Shown: positions 34,874-44,203, numbered from the stretch's first letter. The stretch: 64,000 bases of DNA from Lentisphaerae bacterium GWF2_50_93 (GCA_001804815.1 MHBI01000053.1:62001-126000), one strand, 5' to 3'. Numbers and translations: made by a program. The notes: generated from the letters alone by a model not told the origin.

Positions 34874-34895
34874 ATTTTGTTGAACCAAAATTTAT
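34870..34895. terminator. hairpin after the DUF486 gene
   Basis: Perfect 10-bp stem ATAAATTTTG/CAAAATTTAT with a TTGAAC loop, overlapping the stop codon. Like the hairpins at 4762 and 10654, it starts in the stop codon and is A/T-rich at the base. Confidence 0.45.
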
Positions 34896-34908
34896 AAAGG
34901 GAGAATTC

Positions 34909-35697
34909 ATGAACAAGCATTTCAAAAACTGTCTCATTGCATCTTTCTCCTTCATAGCTTTTGCGGTTCTTTCACAAGACAAGGATTTTTCCGGAGATTT
35001 CAACAAAGGGAAGGTCTCCAAGCCTGAAAACAAGAATGCAGAAGATGGCAAGCCTTTTGAGTCCGACAAGAATGATGTGAAGAAGGACAAGACGGAGCCT
35101 GAAAAGAAATCCGAACCTGTCACCCAGGGGCTTTCGGACGACGAAGCTTATGAAGATCTGACAAAGGCGATCCGGATTGGAAACTCCGACAGGGCGGATG
35201 CCATACTGACCGCATATCCGAAAATATTGAACAAGAAAGATAAATTCGGTAACACTCCTCTATATAATGCGATTTTCGCAAACCAGTACCTGGTGGTTGA
35301 AGTCCTGCTGAAAAGAAAAGCCGACATCAAGCTCGCCAATGTGAACGGGGATGCGCCCGTCCACAGGGCTGCACAGACCGGCAATGTGAAAATAATCGAA
35401 CTTCTCCTCAAGTCCGGGGCGGCGGTATGGACTGCCAATGCAAAAGGGGAATCCCCCCTTGCCAAGGCGGCCTACTCCGGACAGCTCGAGGCCGTAAGGT
35501 TCCTACTGGAAAATAAAGCGGAAATAAACACTCCTGATTCCAAGGGCGACACACCTCTCCACAAGGCCGCGGCAAAAGGCGAAAAGGAGATAGTGAAATA
35601 CCTTCTTGACAAGGGTGCCGACGTGAATTCAAAGAACAAGGAAGGCCAGAAGCCCGCCGACATGGCGAAAAAACCCGAGGTCAAGGAATTGTTCTAG
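34909..35697 (+). CDS. exported ankyrin-repeat protein
   Basis: 262 residues from the ATG at 34909 with AGGGAG upstream. A signal peptide (about 1-22) is followed by a charged, Lys/Glu-rich linker (25-80) and at least four ankyrin repeats (about 115-255), each with G(N/D)TPLxxA or similar and a helix such as IVKYLLDKGADVN. It likely binds another protein in the periplasm. The stop codon is shared with the left end of the MITE-like element: the element starts at CTAG here and ends with CTAG at 35973, so the insertion left the reading frame end unchanged. Confidence 0.85.
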   Translation: MNKHFKNCLIASFSFIAFAVLSQDKDFSGDFNKGKVSKPENKNAEDGKPFESDKNDVKKDKTEPEKKSEPVTQGLSDDEAYEDLTKAIRIGNSDRADAILTAYPKILNKKDKFGNTPLYNAIFANQYLVVEVLLKRKADIKLANVNGDAPVHRAAQTGNVKIIELLLKSGAAVWTANAKGESPLAKAAYSGQLEAVRFLLENKAEINTPDSKGDTPLHKAAAKGEKEIVKYLLDKGADVNSKNKEGQKPADMAKKPEVKELF

Positions 35698-35973
35698 TGT
35701 CATGTATCGCAAATAGGCCGAAATAAAACGTGGGGGATTTTGGATGTTCAGTCTGTACGACTCCGCTAAGGCGATGCTGAAGCATCGTTGTGCGGAGGCG
35801 GACGGGCTGAACGCCGAAAGACCCACGCCGTAATACGGTTATGCCTCTTTTTGCGCGGCCTTCGTCTTGGCCGGAACCGACGATACTTCAGTATCGCCTT
35901 GTTCCATCCAAGCCAAATCCGCATCAAAAATAGACATGATTTTATTCGGCGTATTTGCGATACATGACACTAG
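35694..35973. mobile_element. MITE-like element, complete copy
   Basis: 280 bases bounded by CTAG. The two ends form inverted repeats of about 34 bases (35694-35728 with 35940-35973), differing by one base change and one indel. No transposase is encoded; only a 32-codon frame exists. A truncated copy at 23666-23886 is nearly identical, so the element moved recently, presumably using a transposase encoded elsewhere. The CTAG ends may be part of the repeat or a target duplication. Confidence 0.85.
35839..35937 (-). CDS. 32-codon frame inside the MITE-like element
   Basis: An ATG at 35937 gives MSIFDADLAWMEQGDTEVSS and on to KTKAAQKEA. The part from AWMEQG onward is the same peptide that forms the end of the lipoprotein at 23.8 kb. 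It has no clear ribosome site. It may be a remnant of the parent element's transposase or chance; translation is uncertain. Confidence 0.2.
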   Translation of the reverse strand: MSIFDADLAWMEQGDTEVSSVPAKTKAAQKEA

Positions 35974-36005
35974 GCGGAAGATGACAATTAAAAACAGGTG
36001 GCATA

Positions 36006-37118
36006 ATGCTTGAAACAGTCAGATGGGTTAATTCAGAAAAGAAACTTTTTCCTGCTTCAGGAAAAAGTATTAAAAATTTACTGCCGGGGAAATTAAGGCT
36101 GATAGATCAAACCTTGCTTCCGGAGCGGCTGATATACGTTGAAACGGACGATCGGCAGGAAATTTTTGATTACATAAAACGCCTGGTCGTACGGGGCGCA
36201 CCTGCAATCGGATGCGCCGCGGCTCTCGGGCTTGCAGCGGTCTCACAGCACAGCAAATCGAAAAAGACATCGGAATTCCTCCGCGAGATCCGCAAGACCG
36301 CGGATTATCTGGCATCATCGAGGCCGACTGCCGTCAATCTCTCATGGGCTTTGAACCGTTCAGTGTCTGCAGTTGAAAGCTCAGTGGCAAATGGGACTGG
36401 TGATGTTGAAAAACTTAAGGAGATCCTCCTCCAGGAAGCCCTGGAAATTGTATCTGAAGACATTGAAATGTGCAAGTCCATCGGCCGGAACGGAGCAAAG
36501 CTGCTGAAAAACGGAATGGGGGTGCTGACACATTGCAATGCCGGCGCCCTGGCCACGGCTGACTACGGAACAGCATTGTCACCCGTCTACACCGCCCATG
36601 AAAAAGGCGTGAAGATAAGGGTCTACTCTGATGAGACACGCCCCCTGCTCCAGGGTTCAAGGCTTACCGCATGGGAGCTCAAACGAACCGGAGTGGATGT
36701 CACGACGATCTGCGACAACATGGCGGCACAGGTGATGCGCGAGGGGAAAATAGACATCGTGATCGTAGGCGCCGACCGTATCGCCGCGAACGGAGATGCG
36801 GCGAACAAGATCGGTACATACGGAGTTGCGATACTCGCAAAATACCATAAGATCCCATTTTATATCGCCGCACCATACTCGACCGTAGATATTTCGATAA
36901 AGGAAGGGAAAGGGATTCCTATCGAGGAGAGGCACGGGGATGAAATAAGACGCGGATTCGGCAGGCTTACCGCCCCGTCTGATGTCCCAGTATACAATCC
37001 AGCATTCGATGTCACCCCTCATGAGCTGATAACAGGAATCATTACCGAAAAAGGCATAATAAGCAAACCCTTCATCACCAACATCAAAAAAATGCTTGGC
37101 GAAAAGCTCTCATCCTGA
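36006..37118 (+). CDS. mtnA: S-methyl-5-thioribose-1-phosphate isomerase
   Basis: 370 residues of the eIF-2B-like MtnA family. RGAPAIG at 63-69, catalytic C177 in LTHCNAGA, D257 in GADRIAANGD and NKIGTY match MtnA. It converts methylthioribose-1-phosphate to methylthioribulose-1-phosphate in methionine salvage. No other mtn gene is adjacent. AGGTGG shortly before the ATG supports the start. Alternative: a close ribose-1,5-bisphosphate isomerase, less likely given the motif spacing. Confidence 0.92.
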   Translation: MLETVRWVNSEKKLFPASGKSIKNLLPGKLRLIDQTLLPERLIYVETDDRQEIFDYIKRLVVRGAPAIGCAAALGLAAVSQHSKSKKTSEFLREIRKTADYLASSRPTAVNLSWALNRSVSAVESSVANGTGDVEKLKEILLQEALEIVSEDIEMCKSIGRNGAKLLKNGMGVLTHCNAGALATADYGTALSPVYTAHEKGVKIRVYSDETRPLLQGSRLTAWELKRTGVDVTTICDNMAAQVMREGKIDIVIVGADRIAANGDAANKIGTYGVAILAKYHKIPFYIAAPYSTVDISIKEGKGIPIEERHGDEIRRGFGRLTAPSDVPVYNPAFDVTPHELITGIITEKGIISKPFITNIKKMLGEKLSS

Positions 37119-37214
37119 ATATTCTTTATTATTGCTGATTTTGTGCTAGATTAGATGTTTGAACACAATAAATAATGGTTTTGGCACGTTTAACGGGATT
37201 GGCAATAAAATCAA

Positions 37215-38564
37215 ATGGCTATGATTTCAAAATACTCTATAAGATTTATATTCTCCTGCGCCGGGATCACAGTTTTTTCGGCATGGCTCTGTGCTGCAGA
37301 AGAAAACGCCCCGAAAACCGATCAGGCAAGGGAGAAGGACAAGGAAGAGGTGATCCGTAAAATCGAGGACCTCCTTGTTCCGACTTCGCATCTTGTACAG
37401 GAAGGCAAGGAACAGCCTGAAATGGCTCCCTACTTGAAAATCATTCCTGGCGCCGACGAGAGGTCCACTGTCATCTACAGATGCCGCAACGTCAAATCCA
37501 AAGCCATACTTGACGCGCTTGAGGGAATGGTGTCGACTTCCGGAACAGTCGAGGAATCCGCCGACCAGAACATGGTTGTGATCAATGATTTCAGCACGAG
37601 AGCGGAAGATTTCAAGAGCGCCCTCATGGCGATGGATGTGAAAAACCCCCAGGTCCTGGTCGAAGCGAAGATAGTCGAAGTCCTGGTAGATGAGGGAATG
37701 CAAAGGGATGTCCAGGTCGAATACAACAAGTTCGATGCAAAAAAAGGGCTTACCAGCACGTACGGATACAGTCTGAGCGCCCCTACCCAGAATCCGCTGC
37801 CCGACCAGGGATCAGGATTCAATTTCTACCCGTATTCCAAGGGGAGCGCAGCCGGCAGCCTGAAGGATCTGAACCTCTTCGTGAAATGGCTCAAGACCAC
37901 GCGTGACGCAAAAGTCCTCTCATCGCCTAATCTCGTGGTTGACCTGGGGACGACGGCAAGCATGGTGGCCGGCGAAGACGTGCCGATCATACAGACACAG
38001 GTGAACGGAGGCACAGTGACGACGTCAACCCTTTTCAAAAGAATCGGCGTGAGATTGAATGTCACCCCTGTCCTTATCAACGAAGATTCCGTAAAACTTA
38101 TCATAAATCCCGAGGTGAGCTCCATAACCCGCTTTGAATCCTCCACCCAGAACAACATCGTCGTCAACAATCCTGTCATCGCGATAAGGAATATCAATAC
38201 TGAATTGACAGCCGGAGACAATGAGATAATCCTGCTCGGAGGGCTCTATTCGGACGGCATCATAAAGTCGACCAGGAAAACGCCCGTCCTCGGGGACATG
38301 CCGGGGATAATCGGGGATCTGTTCACCGCCCTTGAGCTGAGCGACGTCAAGAAACAGCTTGTCTTCTTCATGAAGATAAACATCATCAAGAAGACCGGGA
38401 CAAAGGACGGCTTTGTAGGATACGACATCAACAGATCGGCCTCCGATGTGCTGGAAATGGGGGAACTCCTCTACAAGGACAAGAATCTCTTCCCTGTGAC
38501 GAATTTAAGAGACAACAAGGCTGTAAAAGACAGTAAAGAAAAAGAAAATAAAGATAACCAATAA
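37215..38564 (+). CDS. secretin-domain outer-membrane protein
   Basis: 449 residues. Signal peptide (1-27), a secretin N-type domain (about 85-155: RCRNVKSKAILDALEGMV, then QVLVEAKIVEVLVDE), and the C-terminal secretin barrel domain (about 215-400) with KVLSSPNLVVDLGTTASMVAG, VNVTP-like VRLNVTPVLI and TPVLGDMPGIIGDLF. A Lys-rich tail ends the protein. It is shorter than GspD/PilQ and lacks several N domains. Its downstream neighbours are a MacA-like adaptor, an ABC ATPase and a MacB-like permease, so it may replace TolC as the outer-membrane channel. Confidence 0.85.
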   Translation: MAMISKYSIRFIFSCAGITVFSAWLCAAEENAPKTDQAREKDKEEVIRKIEDLLVPTSHLVQEGKEQPEMAPYLKIIPGADERSTVIYRCRNVKSKAILDALEGMVSTSGTVEESADQNMVVINDFSTRAEDFKSALMAMDVKNPQVLVEAKIVEVLVDEGMQRDVQVEYNKFDAKKGLTSTYGYSLSAPTQNPLPDQGSGFNFYPYSKGSAAGSLKDLNLFVKWLKTTRDAKVLSSPNLVVDLGTTASMVAGEDVPIIQTQVNGGTVTTSTLFKRIGVRLNVTPVLINEDSVKLIINPEVSSITRFESSTQNNIVVNNPVIAIRNINTELTAGDNEIILLGGLYSDGIIKSTRKTPVLGDMPGIIGDLFTALELSDVKKQLVFFMKINIIKKTGTKDGFVGYDINRSASDVLEMGELLYKDKNLFPVTNLRDNKAVKDSKEKENKDNQ

Positions 38565-38582
38565 GCACAGTCTCCCGTAAAA

Positions 38583-40079
38583 ATGAAAAAACTTGCGCTA
38601 GCGGCACTCGCAATAATAATTATAACGGCAGTGGCTTCATATTTCATCTTCCCTCTCTTCTCCTCCGTGGACAAGAAGGGTGAAGACGCCAACAAGGCTC
38701 TCGACAGGTATTACACAGTCAAAAAAGGACCGATGACCATAAGCGTGCTTCTCACTGGGAATGTGAACGCCAAGCTCAAATACAAGCTCGCCCTTGAAGC
38801 CGCGTTCAACACGAAGCTGAACTGGGTCCTCCCTGAGAACACCAAAGTAAAAAAAGGCGACGTCCTCGCCAAGTTCGAGACCGAGGATCTCCAGATAAAG
38901 ATCGATGAATACAAACTCAACCTCCAGAACACCCAGAAGGAACTTGAAATAGCAGTACAGGAGAAGCTCATCCTGGAAAGTTCAAACCAGGCTGAGATAA
39001 AGACAGCAGTCGATGCCGTGAACGACGCAGAAGCGGCATTCAGCAAATACAGGAAGCTTGAAGGGCCGAAGGACGATGACGCGCAGGACGTGAAGGTTGA
39101 CGACGCCAAAAAGCTCCTGGACGACGCCAAGTCCGCTTTCATTGCCTCAAACGATGATTTCGCAAACACTGTGTTCATGAAGCAGGAAGACGAGGACGAT
39201 GCGAAAACGAAGCTTGACGGTCTCCAGAAGAAGTCGACAAGGGAGGGGATAAACTATGCCAACTCCATCCTTGAACGCAAAATCTTCAAAAGGTTCACCT
39301 ATCCGAACAAGATAAGCCAGCTGCAGAACGGCATGGACCAGGCGAAACTCAACCTCAACAAGACAAAGATCAAGACCGCATCCCAGCTGATACAGAAGGA
39401 AAACGCCATCAGCAAGATCGAGGAGGCCAAAAAGAAAATTGAAAGAGACCTCAAGAAACACCTTGAATACCTTGCCATCATGGAACTCATCGCACCTGTC
39501 GACGGCATAGTGACCTACGGGGATCCCGACAATAGAAGATGGGGGGGCGGGCTGGAAGTGAAAGTCGGAATGGACATCAAGAGGAAGGAAGTCCTGATCA
39601 CTATTCCGGACATGAGCAAGCTCATCGTGGAGTTTGACCTCCCCGAACAGTACAGGTCAAAAATCTCAATGTCGGACCAGGTCATAATCACTCCTGATTC
39701 CATACCGAACCTTAAAGTGAACGGGAAAATAAGCAAGATTGCACTGCTGCCTGTAAATCTGATTTTCTGGGATAGGACTTCTCCCAAGATATATAATTCT
39801 GAGATTGAGCTGGACGAACAGAACACCGCGCTGGTCAGCGGCATGAGCGTGCAGATTGAAATTGTCACCCAGACGCTGAAGGATATCATGGCGGTCCCTA
39901 TTGAATCGGTATTTGAGGAGGAAGGAAAATATTTTGTCTATCTTAAGACAGGCGACAAGCCTAAGACCGCAAATGTCACACTTGGTATTTCAAATGATAA
40001 TTTTGTCCATATAAAGAGCGGGCTGAACGAAGGGGACAAGGTCTATCTCTACAGGCCGTTCGAGAACAAGACAAATTAA
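38583..40079 (+). CDS. HlyD/MacA-family periplasmic adaptor
   Basis: 498 residues. An N-terminal membrane anchor (3-25), a biotinyl-lipoyl-like half (LPENTKVKKGDVLAKFETED), a long helical hairpin (about 105-300, very rich in Lys/Asp/Glu), the returning lipoyl half (IMELIAPVDGIVTYGD), beta barrel and C-terminal membrane-proximal domain. It is longer than E. coli MacA because of the extended coiled coil. It would bridge the inner-membrane permease to an outer-membrane channel. It lies 18 bases after the secretin gene. Confidence 0.9.
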   Translation: MKKLALAALAIIIITAVASYFIFPLFSSVDKKGEDANKALDRYYTVKKGPMTISVLLTGNVNAKLKYKLALEAAFNTKLNWVLPENTKVKKGDVLAKFETEDLQIKIDEYKLNLQNTQKELEIAVQEKLILESSNQAEIKTAVDAVNDAEAAFSKYRKLEGPKDDDAQDVKVDDAKKLLDDAKSAFIASNDDFANTVFMKQEDEDDAKTKLDGLQKKSTREGINYANSILERKIFKRFTYPNKISQLQNGMDQAKLNLNKTKIKTASQLIQKENAISKIEEAKKKIERDLKKHLEYLAIMELIAPVDGIVTYGDPDNRRWGGGLEVKVGMDIKRKEVLITIPDMSKLIVEFDLPEQYRSKISMSDQVIITPDSIPNLKVNGKISKIALLPVNLIFWDRTSPKIYNSEIELDEQNTALVSGMSVQIEIVTQTLKDIMAVPIESVFEEEGKYFVYLKTGDKPKTANVTLGISNDNFVHIKSGLNEGDKVYLYRPFENKTN

Positions 40080-40081
40080 AC

Positions 40082-40798
40082 ATGAACAGCCCACCCATGG
40101 AAAATTCAGGCGAAATAGTCAGGCTTGAAAACGTCAAGAAAGCCTATCGGATGGGAATGAACGACGTGCCTGTGCTGAAAGGCATCAACATCGTCGTAAA
40201 AAAAGGGGAATTCGCAGGGATAATGGGTTCCTCAGGTTCCGGAAAATCAACTCTTCTCAATCTTCTTGGCCTTCTGGATGTTCCGACCGAAGGGAAATAT
40301 TATCTTATTGACAGGGAAGTAAGCCGTCTTTCCGACAACAGGCTGGCCGAACTTAGAAATTCATGCATTGGATTCATATTCCAGAGCTTCAACCTTTTCC
40401 CGCATCTGAATGTCCAGCAGAACATCGAAGTCCCCCTTGTCTATGCCGGAGTCCCAAAGCATGAGCGGAACAGGATATCTTCCGAACTCGCCGAGAAGGT
40501 CAAGCTCACCCATAGGCTCAAACACCGTCCTACCGAGCTGTCCGGAGGCGAATGCCAGAGGGTCGCAGTCGCGCGTGCGCTCAGCAATAATCCGTCATTC
40601 CTTCTTGCGGACGAACCCACTGGAAACCTGGACGAAAAGACAAGCGCCGAGATCATGGAGTTATTCAAGACTCTTCACAGGGAGAAAAACGCGACAATCC
40701 TCATGGTGACCCACAATCCCGAACTCAAGCCTTACTTCGACAGGGTCATATATCTCAGGGACGGCAGAGTCGTGGGAGAAGAGGAATTCGGGGCATGA
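40082..40798 (+). CDS. ABC transporter ATP-binding protein, MacB/LolD type
   Basis: 238 residues with Walker A GSSGSGKST, Q loop FQSFNLFPHL, signature LSGGE, Walker B LLADEPTGNLD and H loop MVTHNPE. The sequence type is that of MacB/LolD/FtsE ATPases that work with FtsX-like permeases. It starts two bases after the adaptor gene. It powers a mechanotransmission-type exporter rather than classic membrane passage. Confidence 0.95.
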   Translation: MNSPPMENSGEIVRLENVKKAYRMGMNDVPVLKGINIVVKKGEFAGIMGSSGSGKSTLLNLLGLLDVPTEGKYYLIDREVSRLSDNRLAELRNSCIGFIFQSFNLFPHLNVQQNIEVPLVYAGVPKHERNRISSELAEKVKLTHRLKHRPTELSGGECQRVAVARALSNNPSFLLADEPTGNLDEKTSAEIMELFKTLHREKNATILMVTHNPELKPYFDRVIYLRDGRVVGEEEFGA

Positions 40799-40807
40799 AT
40801 TCAAGTA

Positions 40808-40880
40808 GGGACGGGCTTTAGCCTGTCCCATGTATTTTAGGCTTTAAAGGAAAGAATGGTACATCCTAAAGGACGTACCT
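40808..40880. repeat. two palindromes between ABC ATPase and permease genes
   Basis: GGGACGGG-CTTTAG-CCTGTCCC (40808-40829, one wobble) and GGTACATC-CTAAAG-GACGTACC (40859-40880, one mismatch) lie inside an apparent operon, so they would be transcribed as two RNA hairpins. Confidence 0.55.
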
Positions 40881-40893
40881 ACATAACACTATC

Positions 40894-42168
40894 ATGCTTG
40901 TAAACGATCTGTTCAGGCTTTCATTCCATAACCTGCTGCTCCACAAGATCAGGTCGTTCCTGACGTCGCTGGGAATAATCTTCGGAGTGGGGAGCGTCAT
41001 ATCGATGGTCGCCATTTCAGAAGGGGCAAAAAGGCAGTCCCTGGCGCAGATCGAGGCCATGGGCATCGATAAGATCATAGTGTTCAGCAAAAAACCCCCT
41101 GTCACCGGAAAGAGCGACAGCTCTTCCACCCAGGGCGGCATAACGGAGACCTACGGGCTCACTCAGATAGATCTTTCAAACTTGAAGAAGTTTGACAACG
41201 TAGCAAGGATAACATCCCTCAGGAATTCAAGAAAGAAGATCCTGAAGGGCACCACGCGCCTTGACATGCTTCTCGTCTCCGTCGACATCAGCTTTCTTGA
41301 TGACACAAAATGCAAGCTCCTGGAAGGAAGATGGTTTAATTCGATAGACGAGGATAACTATTCGAACGTATGCGTCATAGGAAAAAACATAAAACGCAAT
41401 CTCTTTGAGATCGGGAAAACCGGCATTGTCGGAAGCATGATCAGAGTTGAAGGCGCACTCTTCAAGGTCATAGGGATAGTGGAGAACAATCTCGGGACGC
41501 AGTTTCCGGAAGTGAACAGTCCCAACGACATGATAATAATTCCAGCCTCAACATCGGACAATCTTTTCGGATATAATGCATATCAGGGACAAGGGCGTCG
41601 CCAGATGACGATCACCCATATTGAGTTCGACGTTTTCATAATCAAGATCACGAACATCGCTTTTATCGACGATACCGCCAAGAGGATAAAGGGCTACATG
41701 GACAAGACCCACCAGAAGGAGAAGGACTGGGGAATCATCGTACCGTTCGAACTTCTCAAGCAGAGGGAGCAGACGCAGAACATATTCACGGTGATCATGA
41801 GCTCCATCGCAGGAATATCGCTGCTTGTAGGCGGCGTCGGTATAATGAACATCATGCTTGCGAATGTCTATGAGCGCCGGAAGGAGATAGGTACCAGAAG
41901 GGCGTTGGGAGCAAAGAAGAGGGACATTCTCAGCCAGTTCCTGATCGAAACAGTCTTCCTGACCCTCCTCGGAGGCACGATAGGCATCGCGATGGGAATC
42001 GGGATTTCCGAAGCCGTCACCCGATACGCGCAGTGGCCTACGGTTTACACCTTCTGGAGCATCGCCGTTTCGATAATAATCTCAGGGCTGGTCGGTATAA
42101 TTTTCGGAACCTATCCGGCATGGAAGGCGGCACAGCAGAACCCAATCGAAGTCCTCAGGGCCGAGTAA
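40894..42168 (+). CDS. ABC transporter permease, MacB/FtsX family
   Basis: 424 residues with four membrane segments: one near 20-45 after the family start FHNLLLHKIRSFLTSLGIIFGVGSV, and three near 300-410, plus a large periplasmic MacB_PCD domain between. The C-terminal YERRKEIGTRRALGAKKRDI and GTYPAWKAAQQNPIEVLRAE are standard. With the ATPase it forms a MacB-like exporter split into two proteins. The substrate may be a peptide, lipoprotein or toxin; unknown. No clear ribosome site precedes the ATG. Confidence 0.92.
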   Translation: MLVNDLFRLSFHNLLLHKIRSFLTSLGIIFGVGSVISMVAISEGAKRQSLAQIEAMGIDKIIVFSKKPPVTGKSDSSSTQGGITETYGLTQIDLSNLKKFDNVARITSLRNSRKKILKGTTRLDMLLVSVDISFLDDTKCKLLEGRWFNSIDEDNYSNVCVIGKNIKRNLFEIGKTGIVGSMIRVEGALFKVIGIVENNLGTQFPEVNSPNDMIIIPASTSDNLFGYNAYQGQGRRQMTITHIEFDVFIIKITNIAFIDDTAKRIKGYMDKTHQKEKDWGIIVPFELLKQREQTQNIFTVIMSSIAGISLLVGGVGIMNIMLANVYERRKEIGTRRALGAKKRDILSQFLIETVFLTLLGGTIGIAMGIGISEAVTRYAQWPTVYTFWSIAVSIIISGLVGIIFGTYPAWKAAQQNPIEVLRAE

Positions 42169-42185
42169 ACATATCTGGAGTCCTT

Positions 42186-42345
42186 GGATGATTGGATTAA
42201 TGGATTGCTGGATGGTTGCTTATCAAATTACATAAGCATAGAACGATCCCGTGAAAGAAACGCATAACTACTTTCTAAATATCTGCATGAAGAAGGACAT
42301 ATCAAGTTTTTCTTTGAGTTCAAACCCAATCATCCATTAATCCAA
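42186..42345. repeat. inverted ATTGGATTAATGGAT-type words in a convergent gap
   Basis: TTGGATTAATGGAT (42192-42205) and its reverse complement (42332-42345) flank about 126 bases between convergent genes. The surroundings are made of GGATG/GATTG words like those at 10813-10845. No gene seen. Confidence 0.45.
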
Positions 42346-42379
42346 CAATTCGCCGAAGGCGAATAAATCCATCCATCCG

Positions 42380-43039
42380 TCATCCCGTAAGATGACGCTG
42401 AATCCTTTTCGCATATTTTATCATCTGGCTCACTACAAAAGTCCAGGAAGGACCCTTGATGCAATCAGGACTGGCGCTCTTTATGAAGGCTTCTTTCAGC
42501 TCCTGCAGGTCAACGGCCTTGGATTTATCAAAGTCGACAAGGGTAAATCCATTCCCGATTTCAAACAGGAAATGGGCATCGCTTCCACCGGTGATGCATT
42601 TCCCGCATTTCCCGCCCAGATCATCGGCGATTTTGGAATTTTCAATATTATGTGCATTTCTCGTCTCGATCCCGTCGAGTTTCTTCAGGATGGCTTCAGG
42701 ATAATCGTAATGTCTCCGATGGTATGGATGGGCGAGTACGGCTATCCCCCCCTGCTCATGCGCCAAATCTATAACATCCTCAGCTTTCCTGGTTTTTATC
42801 TCGTCTTTTATGAAGTATAGGAGCATGTCTCCGAACTCAGTTCCAATTTCCATCCCTGGTATCATTATCATGTCAGGATACTTCTGCCTAAGCTGGACAT
42901 AGTCGACTCGAAAGACATTGTGATCAGTTATGGAAAATCCATTGAGCCCCTTTCTCCTCGCCGTCTCAGCTATTGCTTCTGGAGATGAAATGGAATCATA
43001 GGAATGGTATGAATGCACCTGCATGTCAAGTTTTATCAT
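42380..43039 (-). CDS. PHP-domain protein of the polysaccharide locus
   Basis: 219 residues from the ATG at 43039. PHP motifs: MQVHSYHSYDS at the start, ITDHN near 37, PGMEIGTEFGD near 60, LAHPYH near 100 and GGSDAH near 150. PHP proteins next to ATP-grasp genes and glycosyltransferases are common in surface-glycan loci, where they may act as phosphoesterases or deacetylases. It overlaps the unlikely upstream extension of its own frame with the ATP-grasp gene; the chosen start leaves a 16-base gap. Confidence 0.82.
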   Translation of the reverse strand: MIKLDMQVHSYHSYDSISSPEAIAETARRKGLNGFSITDHNVFRVDYVQLRQKYPDMIMIPGMEIGTEFGDMLLYFIKDEIKTRKAEDVIDLAHEQGGIAVLAHPYHRRHYDYPEAILKKLDGIETRNAHNIENSKIADDLGGKCGKCITGGSDAHFLFEIGNGFTLVDFDKSKAVDLQELKEAFIKSASPDCIKGPSWTFVVSQMIKYAKRIQRHLTG

Positions 43040-43055
43040 ATAGTCGCCATCTCCA

Positions 43056-44198
43056 TCATTTCCTAAACAGGTTTTTCCACACGTACACAATACCGGGAAG
43101 GGGATCTTTCAACGAAAAAATTCCATCAGATATGAATGGATTCAGAAAATCACATATGAACTTAAAAGAATAACCTATCTTGCCAGATGACTTTTCTAAC
43201 TCCTGTAATCCCGCCATTAAGTCCATTCCCCGGAATTTAGTCTTGACACCCCCCATGTACCTGCCATCTAATTTTCCTATAATTCCAGTCAACAGCTGAT
43301 AATGAATATACGGAATATTTATTCCGGCATGCCTGGCAAGAGGAAGAGAACCCCAATATCTGGGATTTATTTCAAGGAACCTGATTTCGCCATTTGAGTT
43401 CTTCTTGAATTCCACCATGGCCGGCCCGGTCCATTTCAAATGATCGAGAATCTTCCTCCCATAGCTGGAAATAATATCATCCTTGACTGTCATGCAGTAT
43501 GAACTGGGCCCGCCTGACACAGGGTACTCCCTCAGGCGCATATGGGTGATTTCAGCCGAACACCTGTTATCCCTGTCATATATCGCAGACCATCCGAAAC
43601 CTCCTCCTGAAAGATATTCCTGAACAAGGATGTCCTTACCGTGAACCTTGAGGCGGTTCCACTGTTTCTCAGCATCTTTTTCAGATCCTGCAATACCATA
43701 CCTATCCTGTGGTTCGAGCGCAAGATTTTCATCGTTGGCAAGCTTTAACACGACAGGGAATCCATAGTCATTTAGGGCCTTAGGTGGATTCCCCCCATTC
43801 TTTAAAGTTAATGTCATTGGACAGGGTATGCCTAATTCTGCTACAATACCCATGGAAGACGGCTTGGAATTAGCCTTGTAGAATGTTTCTAGGGGAGGAA
43901 GCAGGAATTTCTCCGGGAATCGAACGACCGCCTTATTATAAACAGCTATGTTCGTATTTGTGGATACAGGAAAAACCGTCGTAGCCTTTTCGCAAAGCTC
44001 AAGAAATCGGTCTGAAGAATAATCTAGTACCAGTTCAAAACCAGAAGAGTATCTGGAACTGGAGGAAATAGCGGATTTCCGATAGCATTCCTTTTCAACA
44101 TTGAGGATCCGCAGCCCTCTTTCCCCAAGGGCCCGTGTCAGTTCAAGAGACACCCGCTGGGATGCATCCGTAACAATCGCATCATAATGATTTTTCAT
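43056..44198 (-). CDS. ATP-grasp family ligase
   Basis: 380 residues. The N-terminal pre-ATP-grasp part begins DAIVTDASQRVSLELTRALG; the ATP-grasp core includes FPVVLKLANDENL, ILVQEYLSGGGFGWSAI and VEFKKNSNGEIRFLEINPRYWGSL (metal-binding Glu and Asn). Such proteins join an amino group to a carboxylate using ATP through an acyl-phosphate. In glycan clusters they may add amino acids to uronic acids. It lies between a methyltransferase and a PHP gene on the same strand. Confidence 0.87.
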   Translation of the reverse strand: MKNHYDAIVTDASQRVSLELTRALGERGLRILNVEKECYRKSAISSSSRYSSGFELVLDYSSDRFLELCEKATTVFPVSTNTNIAVYNKAVVRFPEKFLLPPLETFYKANSKPSSMGIVAELGIPCPMTLTLKNGGNPPKALNDYGFPVVLKLANDENLALEPQDRYGIAGSEKDAEKQWNRLKVHGKDILVQEYLSGGGFGWSAIYDRDNRCSAEITHMRLREYPVSGGPSSYCMTVKDDIISSYGRKILDHLKWTGPAMVEFKKNSNGEIRFLEINPRYWGSLPLARHAGINIPYIHYQLLTGIIGKLDGRYMGGVKTKFRGMDLMAGLQELEKSSGKIGYSFKFICDFLNPFISDGIFSLKDPLPGIVYVWKNLFRK

Positions 44199-44203
44199 TA
44201 TTT

